A stretch of DNA of 64,000 nt from JAJFJD01 sp965228975 (GTDB taxonomy: Bacteria > Pseudomonadota > Alphaproteobacteria > UBA8366). Under the pieces are notes generated by a model. The model made no database searches. It saw only the letters and a list, made by a program, of their open reading frames with translations, and was not told where the DNA came from. Shown here one piece after another: positions 54,846 through 63,962 of the stretch (positions are counted from its first letter, which is position 1; each line of letters begins with the position of its first letter). Both the position numbers and the translations under genes were made by a program. Location: assembly GCA_965228975.1 (NCBI GenBank), contig OZ245851.1, positions 1,674,001-1,738,000 of the forward strand, given 5' to 3'.

Positions 54846-55997
54846 TTAGGATCCGGAATCCCATACCAGATATGCGATCGCGGCTTTCAAGCGCCCGAAC
54901 ATACCGAGCGGCTCGACGTCCTTGCCGGCGAAAAGCGGGTATTCGATCGGCGGCATATCCGGTGCGGTGACCTTGAGGCTGCCGATTTTCGCGCCCTTCT
55001 TGATCGGTGCGGCGACGGGTTCGTCGAACTGGGCCATGACCTTCATGGATTTCCGGGCGCTCCGCTTCATTACCGCGACGACGTCTTTCTCGATCAACAG
55101 GGGGACACGGTCTTCCGCGCCGAGCCAGACCTTGGCCTCGGCCACTGCGTCGCCATTTTTGAATAGCGGGTAGGCGTTGAACTCGCGAAAGGCCCAATCC
55201 AGCAGCCGCTGCGTCTCTTGCGACCGCTCGCGGATCGACGCCATGCCGTGTGCGACCATCACCAGCCGCCGTTCGCCGCGCTTCGCCGAGGCGGTCAGAC
55301 CATAGCCGGCTTCTTCCGTATGGCCGGTCTTCAGGCCATCGGCGCCCATGTTACGGTAGAGCAGCGGGTTCCGGTTGCCTTGCTTGATCTTGCTGAAGGT
55401 GAACGAGCGCTCCGCGTAATATGGGTAATATTCGGGAAAATCGCGGATCGTCGACATCGCCAGAATCGCGAGATCCCGCGCCGTCGTGACGTGGTCGGGG
55501 TCCGGCCAGCCGGATGCGTTGCGGAACGTCGTATTGCTCATGCCCAATTCGCGGGCCTTTTTGGTCATCTGTTCGGCGAAGGCTTCCTCGCTGCCGGCGA
55601 GCCCTTCGGCGACCACGATCGAGGCGTCGTTGCCCGACTGCACGACGATACCGCGGATCAGGTCCTCGACCTTGATGCGTTTGCCGACCTCGACGAACAT
55701 CTTCGAGCCCTTCTTCCGCCAAGCCTTCTTGCTGACCGGCAACGTATCTTCGAGCGAGATGCTGCCGGTTTTCAGCCGGTCGAACAGCATGTAGATGGTC
55801 ATCATTTTGGTCATCGACGCGGGATGCATCGGGACGTCGGCGTCCTTGGCGTAGAGTTCCGCGCCGGTCGCATAATCCAGGATGATCACCTGCTTGGCTC
55901 GGGTCTCGAAGGCCGCCTGGGCCGTCAGCGGCGCGATTACGGCCGCGACAACGGCGATGAGCGCTATGAGGGACGCGTGGACTGCATTTCTGCGCAT
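54846..55997 (-). CDS. dacC: D-alanyl-D-alanine carboxypeptidase (PBP5/6 type)
   Basis: A low-mass penicillin-binding protein that trims the terminal D-Ala of peptidoglycan stems. The 383-residue protein has a signal peptide (residues 1-28, cut near AQA-A), the active-site S61xxK64 (PASMTKMM), the SGN motif (121-123), and KTG (223-225). The C-terminal GMFGRLKAAIAYLVWDS is an amphipathic anchor helix, as in PBP5. The gene is downstream of rlpA on the same strand, so peptidoglycan functions cluster here. Confidence 0.95.
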   Translation of the reverse strand: MRRNAVHASLIALIAVVAAVIAPLTAQAAFETRAKQVIILDYATGAELYAKDADVPMHPASMTKMMTIYMLFDRLKTGSISLEDTLPVSKKAWRKKGSKMFVEVGKRIKVEDLIRGIVVQSGNDASIVVAEGLAGSEEAFAEQMTKKARELGMSNTTFRNASGWPDPDHVTTARDLAILAMSTIRDFPEYYPYYAERSFTFSKIKQGNRNPLLYRNMGADGLKTGHTEEAGYGLTASAKRGERRLVMVAHGMASIRERSQETQRLLDWAFREFNAYPLFKNGDAVAEAKVWLGAEDRVPLLIEKDVVAVMKRSARKSMKVMAQFDEPVAAPIKKGAKIGSLKVTAPDMPPIEYPLFAGKDVEPLGMFGRLKAAIAYLVWDSGS

Positions 55998-56068
55998 TTC
56001 TGTGGTTCCTGCCTTGCTTCTTCGGACACCGCTATAGGAATTGTTTGGGCCGAAAATATGGCGATGCC

Positions 56069-57073
56069 CTAATCGACGACGATACTGGCATCGGGCAGCC
56101 CGGAGGCCACGACCCGTTCCAGTAGCGCATCGGCTTCCTCGACCGAACCCAACGGGCCGAGCCGGACCCGGAACATGCGGGATTGCGGGCCTTTCTTCTG
56201 GGTAATCGCCGTCGGCGCCAACCCATTCAGCATGACCTGTAGACGATGGGCATTCGCAAATTGCGAGAAGGCGCCGGCCTGGACGAAGACGGTCGGCGTC
56301 TTGGCGATCGGGACACGGCTGACCTTGCCGTCGACCTTCTCCAACGGCACCGGCGGGCGGGTGTGTTGCGTCGCCGGACGGCTCGTCGTGGCGATCTGAT
56401 GATTCGGATTCGGCGGCGGGGCGGTGCGCGCGCCCGGTGGCGGCGCCAACGGTTTGCTGGTTACCGCGACCCGGGGGGCCGCGTCGGGCACCGGGTGATT
56501 GTCCGCCTGGGCGACCGCGCCTGGCACTTCGCCGGCAAGTTTGCGGCTTTCATAGGCCAGGATCTCGACCCGCACCGGGGCGGTGCCGTCGCGCTCGAAG
56601 CCGAGCAATTGCGCGCCCCGGCGGGACATATCGATGATCCGCCCGCGGGCGAAGGGCCCCCGGTCGTTGACGCGCACGTTGAGGGCGCGGCCGTTTTTCA
56701 GGTTCGTCACCCGCACCATGCTCGGTAACGGCAAGGTCCGGTGCGCGGCGCTAAGTTCGTTCATGTCGAAAGTTTCGCCGTTCGCCGTATCGTTGCCGTG
56801 GAAATCCGGCCCATACCACGAGGCGATGCCGGTTTCCGAATAACTGTAGTCGACCTGGGGAACGTAGAGGGTGCCGTTGATGCGATAGGGCTTGCCGACC
56901 TTGTAGCGGCCGTTCCCGGAGTCGGAGCCGACGCCCAGCGATTTGACCGAGTTGGCGACGAATTCGGTCTCGGCACATCCCGCTAGCAAAGCACCGGCGC
57001 AGAGGGCCGCGCATACGGTTCGGGCCAGCCGTGCCGACGGACCATGGACGATCTTGTGATAGTTATCCATCAT
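56069..57073 (-). CDS. rlpA: Septal ring lytic transglycosylase RlpA with SPOR domain
   Basis: RlpA is an outer-membrane lipoprotein that cleaves denuded peptidoglycan at the septum. The 334-residue protein has a lipobox LLAGC with Cys33, the double-psi barrel (ETGIASWYGPDFHGNDTANGE..., VNDRGPF), a Pro-rich linker and a C-terminal SPOR domain (QAGAFSQFANAHRLQVMLNG). The start is uncertain: ATG 57073 gives a typical signal peptide, while GTG 57121 would add 16 residues. It follows mltB directly. Confidence 0.9.
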   Translation of the reverse strand: MMDNYHKIVHGPSARLARTVCAALCAGALLAGCAETEFVANSVKSLGVGSDSGNGRYKVGKPYRINGTLYVPQVDYSYSETGIASWYGPDFHGNDTANGETFDMNELSAAHRTLPLPSMVRVTNLKNGRALNVRVNDRGPFARGRIIDMSRRGAQLLGFERDGTAPVRVEILAYESRKLAGEVPGAVAQADNHPVPDAAPRVAVTSKPLAPPPGARTAPPPNPNHQIATTSRPATQHTRPPVPLEKVDGKVSRVPIAKTPTVFVQAGAFSQFANAHRLQVMLNGLAPTAITQKKGPQSRMFRVRLGPLGSVEEADALLERVVASGLPDASIVVD

Positions 57074-57125
57074 GAACACCGCATGTTGATAATAGGGATG
57101 CCGACGGATATCAACCGGCACGTGG

Positions 57126-58415
57126 TTATCCGCCCCGCAATTGGGTCAATAAATCAATGGTGGGGAACCCGTCGGGCGGCAGCTTCATCGCTTTCTGGAA
57201 GGCGCGCAACGCGGCCCGGGTCATCGGACCGACCACACCGTCGGGCGTGCCCACGTCATAGCCGCGTGCGGCGAGCAGTTCCTGCATCTCGCGGATCATG
57301 TCACGGCTGAGCGGCGTCTCGCTGGCGGGCCGGACGCTTTGCAGCGGCCCCTGCCCGACAAGACGATCCGCCAGGTGACCGACCGAAACGGCATAGAGGA
57401 TCGACCTGTTCCAATTCAGGATACGGTGGAAGTTATTGTAGACGATGAAGGCGGGACCCTGGTGGCCTTGCGGCAGGACGATGGAGCCGGTGATCTCGTG
57501 CTCCGGCAATGGCCCGCCGTCCATCTTGCGAACGCCGAGCGTCTGCCATTCGCCGAGGGATTTCTTGGTGCGCAGCGAGGCGAGCTGCACATCGAATCCT
57601 TCGGGCAGACGGACCTCCCGTCCCCAGGTCTCTTCTCCGCGCCATCCGATTCGGGACAGGTAGTTTGCGGCGGACCCGAACACGTCCGGCAGACTGTTCC
57701 AGATATCCCGCCGTCCGTCGCCGTCCTCGTCGACCGCGTACCGGACGAAGGTCGACGGAATGAACTGGAGATGGCCCATCGCGCCGGCCCAGGAGCCGCG
57801 CATTTTACCGGCGGTGATGTCGCCCCGGTCCAGTATGCGCAGGGCGTCCAGCAACTGGCTGCGAAAGAAGCGGCTACGCCGAGGGTCATAGGCGAGCGTT
57901 GCGACCGCCTGGATCACCGGATATCCGCCGAAGTGATCGCCGAAATTGCTCTCAAGGCCCCAGAACGCCACGAGAAAACGAGGCTGGACCTTGTACTTCT
58001 TCTCGATCGCCTCAAGCAGGCTCGCGTGCCGGACAAGTAATGATTTGCCGCGGGTGATTCGTTTCTCGTTCACCCGCAGATCGAGATAGCGCCAAAACGT
58101 TTGGGTGAATTCCGGTTGCCGGCGGTCGAGTTCGATGATGCGCTCGATCGGTGCGATGCCGGTCAGGGCGCTGTCGAGCGTGGCATTGGAGATGCCCTTG
58201 CCGAGCGCTTCCTTGCGCAGCTCGGCGACCCAGGCAGCAAAGGCCGGATCGGGCGCCGGGGCCGTTTTCTGCGGCGTTTGGGCAAGCACACCGTGCGCCG
58301 CAAGGCCGAAGAAAAGCCCGGCCAAAAGGCCGAGCGGTCTTCGGAGTCCATGCGGCTTGCCCGCTTTGCTGTCGACACTGGATGGGTCTTCAGGGATCGC
58401 GGACAAGCTCTGCAT
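57126..58415 (-). CDS. mltB: Lytic murein transglycosylase (MltB-type) with peptidoglycan-binding domain
   Basis: A membrane-anchored or secreted transglycosylase. The 429-residue protein has an N-terminal signal or anchor (about residues 26-45), an SLT_2 domain with catalytic Glu in FWGLESNFGDHFG, and a C-terminal peptidoglycan-binding domain with LAARGYDVGTPDGVVGPMTRAALRAFQ. It heads the run with rlpA and dacC. No lipobox is seen, so it is probably soluble in the periplasm or anchored by its N-terminus. Confidence 0.92.
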   Translation of the reverse strand: MQSLSAIPEDPSSVDSKAGKPHGLRRPLGLLAGLFFGLAAHGVLAQTPQKTAPAPDPAFAAWVAELRKEALGKGISNATLDSALTGIAPIERIIELDRRQPEFTQTFWRYLDLRVNEKRITRGKSLLVRHASLLEAIEKKYKVQPRFLVAFWGLESNFGDHFGGYPVIQAVATLAYDPRRSRFFRSQLLDALRILDRGDITAGKMRGSWAGAMGHLQFIPSTFVRYAVDEDGDGRRDIWNSLPDVFGSAANYLSRIGWRGEETWGREVRLPEGFDVQLASLRTKKSLGEWQTLGVRKMDGGPLPEHEITGSIVLPQGHQGPAFIVYNNFHRILNWNRSILYAVSVGHLADRLVGQGPLQSVRPASETPLSRDMIREMQELLAARGYDVGTPDGVVGPMTRAALRAFQKAMKLPPDGFPTIDLLTQLRGG

Positions 58416-58460
58416 GAACGAATGCCATTTAGTCGTTATGGGGACGAATGGGGGCCCGAC

Positions 58461-59558
58461 CTATTGGAAGTAGTCGTATTTCCCACTCTTCCACTCATAC
58501 ATGACATAACCGGGTGCCGTCACGTCACCCTTTTTATCGAAACCGATCTTGCCGAGCACGGTATCGAACTCCATGGCACGGAGGTTCTTGATGACACCGT
58601 TGAGCTTGGTGTTGCCGGCTTTCTCGGTCGCCTGCTTCCATGCCTGGATGGCGCCATATGTGTAGAGGACATAGCCTTCCGGCTCGATATTCTTGGCGCG
58701 GAACGCCTTCACCACGTCCGCCGCGGCCGGATTCTTCCGCGGGTCCGGGCTGAATGTCATCAGCGTGCCCTCGCCGGCGTTGCCGGTGATGTCCCAATAC
58801 TCGTTGGTCACCAGTGCGTCGCCGGAAACCAGGCGGGTCTTCATGCCCTGGCTGCGCATCTGGCGGACGATCAGGCCCGCTTCGGTGTGATAACCGCCGA
58901 CATACAGGACGTCGATCGATGCGCCTTTCAGCTTGGACACGAGCGCCGAGTAGTCCTTTTCACCGGCACTGTAGGCTTCATACATCGCCTCGGTCACGCC
59001 CTGCGCCTTCAGCGTCTTGCGGGTCTCGTCCGCCAGGCCTTTGCCGTAGGCGGTCTTGTCGTGAACGATGGCGACCTTCTGGCCCTTGAAGTGCTTGGCG
59101 AGGAACTTACCGGCGATATCGCCCTGCTGGTCGTCCCGGCCGCAGACGCGAAAGACGTTGTCGCCGCCTTCTTCGGTCAGCTTCGGGTTGGTGGACGCGG
59201 GAGAAATCTGCAAGACGCCCTCTTCCTCATACACCTTGGACGCGGGGATCGAGGACCCGGAGCAGAAATGCCCTGCGATAAGCGTTACGCCCTTGCCGAC
59301 CATCTGGTTGGCGACGGCGACGGCCTGTTTCGGGTCGCAGGCGTCGTCACCGACCAAGAGCTCGATCTTCTGGCCCAGCACCCCGCCCTTCTTGTTGAGA
59401 TCGGCGACGGCTTGTTCCGCGCCCGCCTTCATTTGGGCGCCGAAGCTGGCATATTGACCCGTCATCGGGCCGACAACCGCGATGGTGATATCCGCTCTTG
59501 CCGCCGACACACCGAACGCCAGCGCGGCAGCGGCCGCAGTAATCAATAGCTTACCCAT
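58461..59558 (-). CDS. livK: Branched-chain amino-acid ABC transporter substrate-binding protein
   Basis: Periplasmic receptor of a LIV-type transporter. The 365-residue protein has a signal peptide (about residues 1-22, AARA cut), a Leu/Ile/Val-binding fold with VVGPMTGQYASFGAQMKAG, and SPASTNPKLTEEG and VYVGGYHTEAGLIV stretches. The ligand could be a branched-chain amino acid or another small organic. AAGGAG precedes the ATG. It is 127 bases downstream of the DUF6867 gene and may have its own promoter. Confidence 0.93.
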   Translation of the reverse strand: MGKLLITAAAAALAFGVSAARADITIAVVGPMTGQYASFGAQMKAGAEQAVADLNKKGGVLGQKIELLVGDDACDPKQAVAVANQMVGKGVTLIAGHFCSGSSIPASKVYEEEGVLQISPASTNPKLTEEGGDNVFRVCGRDDQQGDIAGKFLAKHFKGQKVAIVHDKTAYGKGLADETRKTLKAQGVTEAMYEAYSAGEKDYSALVSKLKGASIDVLYVGGYHTEAGLIVRQMRSQGMKTRLVSGDALVTNEYWDITGNAGEGTLMTFSPDPRKNPAAADVVKAFRAKNIEPEGYVLYTYGAIQAWKQATEKAGNTKLNGVIKNLRAMEFDTVLGKIGFDKKGDVTAPGYVMYEWKSGKYDYFQ

Positions 59559-59685
59559 GTGGGAGAACTCCTTGCTACATCGTTGAATTATCGAACAATA
59601 AATCGCAACCGGACGGGGCTATCCAAAAGCATAAAACTCTAACATTGCGGCGCCCTGTATCAATTAATTTTTGTGGACATGGCGA

Positions 59686-60015
59686 CTATTCCTCGCTGAG
59701 ACGGCGCCATCCGAAAGGGCCGCGCCGCCGATATAGCCAAGGGTATTGCTGTACCATTTTGCGGGCGACGGTCATTCGGTATGCGGCGAGACCGATAATC
59801 GTGAGCGTGGCGGCGTCGACCGCGTACCCGGCGGGCGACAGAAGATCGCCGCCGAACAGCGACCAGACGATGAACCGGTCCGCGAATGTGAGCAGAAACA
59901 TATAGAACACGACCCAGCCGGGTTGTCGCCAGGTTGTCGCCAACGCTTGCCCGGTCATGAAGGCGGCGAATCCGAAAAGAACAATCGTGACCCCGATATA
60001 GACTGCCCAACTCAT
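59686..60015 (-). CDS. Small membrane protein, DUF6867-like
   Basis: A 109-residue protein with three predicted membrane helices (about residues 3-24, 36-56, 64-82) and a basic C-terminus ending KMVQQYPWLYRRRGPFGWRRL. Similar small proteins lie beside liv ABC genes in Rhodospirillales and are classed as DUF6867; that assignment is from memory. It sits between livF and livK on the same strand. Its role is unknown and could be an accessory of the transporter. Confidence 0.75.
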   Translation of the reverse strand: MSWAVYIGVTIVLFGFAAFMTGQALATTWRQPGWVVFYMFLLTFADRFIVWSLFGGDLLSPAGYAVDAATLTIIGLAAYRMTVARKMVQQYPWLYRRRGPFGWRRLSEE

Positions 60016-60055
60016 GTGTTACATGACCTTTTCGTCGTCCTTGAGGTGGCGCCCA

Positions 60056-60772
60056 TCAATGTCCGCCTTCCAAATAGGCCGCGCGCACTTCGCGATTTGC
60101 CAGCAATTCCTGCCCGGTCCCTTGCAGCGTGATCCTGCCGTTCACCATGACATAAGCACGGTGGGCCAGGTTGAGGGCGTGAAAGGCGTTCTGTTCGACC
60201 AGGAAGATCGTCATCGACTGCCGTTCGTTGATGTCGCGGATGACGTTGAAGATCTGCTTCACCACCATCGGCGCGAGCCCGAGCGACGGCTCGTCGAGCA
60301 GCAGCAAGCGCGGGCGGGCCATCAAGGCGCGGCCGATCGCCAGCATCTGCTGTTCGCCGCCCGAGAGCGTGCCGCCGCGCTGATCCTGCCGCTCTTTGAG
60401 TATCGGGAACATCTCGAAGACGACTTCGAGATCGCCGTCGAAATGATCCGGATCACCGGAGATTGCACCCATCTGCAGGTTTTCCAGGACCGACATGCGC
60501 GGGAAGATGCGCCGTCCTTCGGGCGAATGGGCGATACCGCGCCGGATAATGTCGAATGTCGCGCTGCCGGTGATGTCTTGCCCGTCGAATTGCACGCTGC
60601 CACGCGTCGGCCGCGGGTTGCCGCAGACAGTCATTAACAGGGTCGATTTCCCGGCCCCGTTCGCGCCGATCAGGGTGACGATCTCGCCTTCGTCGACGGT
60701 GAGGTCGACGCCGCGGAGGGCCTCGATATTGCCGTAATGGGTGTGGACGCCGGAGACGGAGAGTAAGGTCAT
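60056..60772 (-). CDS. livF: ABC transporter ATPase LivF
   Basis: A 238-residue ATPase of the branched-chain amino-acid transporter. It has Walker A LIGANGAGKST, the Q-loop NPRPTRGSVQFDG, the signature LSGGEQQMLAIGRAL, Walker B LLLLDEPSLGLAP and the switch His in IFLVEQNAFHAL. It works as a heterodimer with LivG. It is 21 bases from livG. Confidence 0.96.
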   Translation of the reverse strand: MTLLSVSGVHTHYGNIEALRGVDLTVDEGEIVTLIGANGAGKSTLLMTVCGNPRPTRGSVQFDGQDITGSATFDIIRRGIAHSPEGRRIFPRMSVLENLQMGAISGDPDHFDGDLEVVFEMFPILKERQDQRGGTLSGGEQQMLAIGRALMARPRLLLLDEPSLGLAPMVVKQIFNVIRDINERQSMTIFLVEQNAFHALNLAHRAYVMVNGRITLQGTGQELLANREVRAAYLEGGH

Positions 60773-60793
60773 GCGATCTGGCGGACGGGCCGA

Positions 60794-61711
60794 TCAGGCC
60801 GGGTCCTTGCCCCCTCCCTTCTCTGCTCCCTTTTCATCGGCCAAATCGGCCGCGACCTCGGGCGGAAGCTCGTCGTCCTCCTCCTCGCCGAGATAGGCGC
60901 GGATGACGGCCGGGTCGTTGCGCACGTATTCGGGGGTGCCGTCGGAGATCTTCCGGCCGTAGTCGAGCACGATGATATGGTCGGATATCTCCATCACGAC
61001 GGTCATGTCATGCTCGATCAGCAGCACGCCGATCGCGTGTTCGTCCCGAATGAACAGCAGCAGTTCGTTCAGCTCCAATGATTCGGTTGGGTTCAGTCCG
61101 GCCGCCGGCTCGTCGAGGCACAGCAGCACCGGGTCGGTGCACATGGCCCGTGCGATCTCCAGTTTTCGCTGTTCGCCGTAGGCCAGATTGCCCGCATCGG
61201 TATCGGCGCGGTCGGTCAGGTTCACCCGATCGAGCCAGTAGCGCGCGACGTCGACCGCGGCCCCTTCCGCCTTTCGGTACCCTGGAAAGCCGAGCAACCC
61301 GAGGAAGCTCATGCCGGAGGCGCGCATCAGCTTGTTGTGTTGTGCGACCAGCAGGTTCTCCAGCGCGCTCATCTGCGGGAAAAGGCGGATATTCTGGAAC
61401 GTCCGGGCGACATGCGCCTTTTGCGTGATCTGATAGCCTTCCATCCGCTCCAGCAGGTATGTCGCGTTTCGGGCGGATAGCGTCAGCCGGCCGACCGTCG
61501 GGCTGTAGAAACCGGTCAGGCAGTTGAAGACCGTGGTTTTGCCGGCGCCGTTTGGACCGATGATCGCGGTGATCTCGCGGTGATTCGCCGTGAAGGAGAC
61601 GTCGTTGACGGCCATCAGACCGCCGAACCGCATGGTCAGATGCTCCACGTCGAGCAGCGGCGCGACGGTACCGGCGCTCGGATCGTTGGATTGTTGTGCG
61701 GTCATGCTCAT
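60794..61711 (-). CDS. livG: ABC transporter ATPase LivG
   Basis: A 305-residue ATPase partner of LivF. The core shows Walker A IIGPNGAGKTT, HVARTFQNIRLFPQM, the signature LAYGEQRKLEIARAM, Walker B LLCLDEPAAGLNP and LLIEHDMTVVM. The C-terminal acidic tail with EEEDDELPPEVAAD is longer than usual. The ATG overlaps the livM stop (ATGA). Confidence 0.96.
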   Translation of the reverse strand: MSMTAQQSNDPSAGTVAPLLDVEHLTMRFGGLMAVNDVSFTANHREITAIIGPNGAGKTTVFNCLTGFYSPTVGRLTLSARNATYLLERMEGYQITQKAHVARTFQNIRLFPQMSALENLLVAQHNKLMRASGMSFLGLLGFPGYRKAEGAAVDVARYWLDRVNLTDRADTDAGNLAYGEQRKLEIARAMCTDPVLLCLDEPAAGLNPTESLELNELLLFIRDEHAIGVLLIEHDMTVVMEISDHIIVLDYGRKISDGTPEYVRNDPAVIRAYLGEEEDDELPPEVAADLADEKGAEKGGGKDPA

Positions 61712-63042
61712 GGGCCGCCGCCCTTCGAATCGCTCAACCGGATCGTCGGGTCGCGGTGCGCCAACAGACCGCGCGGCCGCCAGACCATGATCGCGACCAT
61801 GCCCGCGCCGAAGGCCAGCATCCGGAACTGCTCAAGTTCGCGGAAGAACTCGGTCATGCCGATCAGGAAGATCGCCGCGAGGACCACGCCGAGCTGACTG
61901 CCCATGCCGCCCAGCACCACGATCGCCAGGATGATCGCCGATTCGATGAAGGTGAAACTCTCGGGGCTGATGAAACCCTGCCGGGTGGCGAAGAACGATC
62001 CGCCGAATCCGGCGAACATCGCGCCGATCGCGAAGGCGGTCAGCTTCGTATTGCGGGGATTGATGCCGAGCGACCGGCAGGCGATCTCATCCTCGCGCAA
62101 CGCCTCCCAGGCGCGCCCGAGCGGCAGTTTCCGCATGCGCAAGGTGAAGAAGTTGGTGATCAGCGCCAGGATCAGGATCACGTAATAGAGGAAGATGATT
62201 CGGTGCGTGGATGCGAATTCCAGATCGAAGAATTGGTGGAAGGACGTTACATCCTCGGATGGATTACGCTTGAACGGCAACCCGAAGAACGTCGGGCGCG
62301 GAATACCGGATATTCCGTCCGGCCCTTTCGTCACCTCGTACCAGTTGAGCAGGACCACCCGGATGATTTCGCCGAACCCGAGCGTCACGATGGCCAGGTA
62401 GTCGCCCCGTAGCCGAAGCACCGGAAACCCAAGGATGATCCCGAAGAACGCCGCGAACAGACCGGCCAACGGCAGGCATTGCCAGAAACCGAGGTCGAAA
62501 TTAATGGCAAGCAAGGCATAGCTGTAGGCGCCGACCGCGTAGAAGGCAACGTAACCGAGGTCGAGCAGGCCGGCCAAACCGACGACGATGTTTAGGCCCC
62601 ACCCCAGCATGACGTAGGTCAGGACCAGTATTCCGAGGTCGAGCAGCCAGCGGTCGACGCCCGGAAAGGTCGGCCAGAAAGCGGCGACAATCAGCAGCGC
62701 AACCAACAGGAAGGTCTTGGCGATCTTGATCAAGTTTTGGAGCGTTTCGGTGGCTTCCGGCGATCGTGCGCTGCGCTGTTCGCGCATCCGCGCGGTGATC
62801 GTCCGGATCGTCGGCATGAGGATCAACCGCCCGACGAAAACCGCCGCGACAGCGATGGCCACCAGGTCCCAGCGCTGCTCCAGCCCGAACCCTTTGCCGG
62901 TGCCAAGGCTGGAAACCCGGAAGCCGAACAACGGGATCGCCAGGGCGAGCGCCAACAACGCGCTGATGCCCGCATCCTTGAGCATATCGGGGATGTTGGC
63001 CGCGGCGATGCCGGTCGGTTTGTCGCTGGTGTCTACCGCCAT
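61708..63042 (-). CDS. livM: ABC transporter permease LivM
   Basis: A 444-residue integral membrane permease. The typical GLNIVVGLAGLLDLGYVAFY, FPVLRLRGDYLAIVTLGFGEI and ALREDEIACRSLGINPRNTKL loops (the last contacts ATPases) are present. It starts with an extra N-terminal membrane region. It is 5 bases after livH and overlaps livG, so the four genes are one operon. Confidence 0.95.
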   Translation of the reverse strand: MAVDTSDKPTGIAAANIPDMLKDAGISALLALALAIPLFGFRVSSLGTGKGFGLEQRWDLVAIAVAAVFVGRLILMPTIRTITARMREQRSARSPEATETLQNLIKIAKTFLLVALLIVAAFWPTFPGVDRWLLDLGILVLTYVMLGWGLNIVVGLAGLLDLGYVAFYAVGAYSYALLAINFDLGFWQCLPLAGLFAAFFGIILGFPVLRLRGDYLAIVTLGFGEIIRVVLLNWYEVTKGPDGISGIPRPTFFGLPFKRNPSEDVTSFHQFFDLEFASTHRIIFLYYVILILALITNFFTLRMRKLPLGRAWEALREDEIACRSLGINPRNTKLTAFAIGAMFAGFGGSFFATRQGFISPESFTFIESAIILAIVVLGGMGSQLGVVLAAIFLIGMTEFFRELEQFRMLAFGAGMVAIMVWRPRGLLAHRDPTIRLSDSKGGGP

Positions 63043-63047
63043 TCCGG

Positions 63048-63962
63048 TCAGACCTTTTCGATCTCGGGTTTGCCGAGCAGCCCGGTCGGACGGAAGATCA
63101 GCACCAAGACCAATATCGAGAAGGCGGCGACGTCCTTGTATTCGACGGTGAAATAGGCCGACCAGAAGGTCTCGATCAGGCCGATCAGCAGCCCGCCGAG
63201 CATCGCGCCCGGAAGCGATCCGATGCCGCCGAGGACGGCGGCGGTGAAGGCCTTAATCCCCGCGAGAAAACCGATATAGAAGTCGATCACGCCGTAATAC
63301 AGCACGAACATCAGCCCCGCGACGGCGGCCAGCGCCGCGCCCATCACGAAGGTCAGGGAAATCGTGCGGTCGACGTTGATGCCGAGCAACGCGGCCATGG
63401 TGCGGTCCTGTTCGCAGGCGCGCTGGGCACGGCCGAGCGAGGTGCGTGCGATCAGCAGCGAGAAGGACGCCATCAGAACCACGGTCACCGTGACGATGAT
63501 GATCTGGAGATAGCTCAGCGAGACGACGAAATCGCCGCGTTGCATGATGTTGAATCCGCCGTCGACCACCGGCTGCAGCGGCTTGACCCGCGCGCCCTGG
63601 AGGATTTGCACGTAGTTCTGCAGGAAGATCGACATGCCGATCGCCGAGATCAGCGGGGCCAGGCGAAAGGACCCGCGCAACGGGCGGTAGGCCAACCGCT
63701 CGACCGTCCAGCCGTAGACCGAGGTGAAGACCATGGCGATCAGCAGAACGAGTAACAGCGCCAGCGGGATCCAGGTGATGCCGACAAGTGCCATGAGCAG
63801 GAATGCGATCAGGGAGACAAAGGCGCCGATCATGAAAATTTCGCCATGGGCGAAGTTGATCATGCCGATTATGCCGTACACCATCGTGTATCCGATGGCG
63901 ATCAGACCATAAATTGCCCCCAGCGTAACGCCGTTAATGAGCTGCTGGAGGAAATACTCCAT
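63048..63962 (-). CDS. livH: ABC transporter permease LivH
   Basis: A 304-residue permease with about eight helices. The family loops NGVTLGAIYGLIAIGYTMVYG, INFAHGEIFMIGA, RACEQDRTMAALLGINVDRT and GGIGSLPGAMLGGLLIGL are present. It leads the livH-livM-livG-livF-DUF6867-livK series. The promoter is likely between its ATG and the window end, which is only 38 bases away, so it may lie outside. Confidence 0.95.
   Translation of the reverse strand: MEYFLQQLINGVTLGAIYGLIAIGYTMVYGIIGMINFAHGEIFMIGAFVSLIAFLLMALVGITWIPLALLLVLLIAMVFTSVYGWTVERLAYRPLRGSFRLAPLISAIGMSIFLQNYVQILQGARVKPLQPVVDGGFNIMQRGDFVVSLSYLQIIIVTVTVVLMASFSLLIARTSLGRAQRACEQDRTMAALLGINVDRTISLTFVMGAALAAVAGLMFVLYYGVIDFYIGFLAGIKAFTAAVLGGIGSLPGAMLGGLLIGLIETFWSAYFTVEYKDVAAFSILVLVLIFRPTGLLGKPEIEKV

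Noticed and set aside
58101..59549. A 482-codon plus-strand frame opposite mltB and livK
   Set aside because: Spans two unrelated certain genes on the other strand and shows no family motif.
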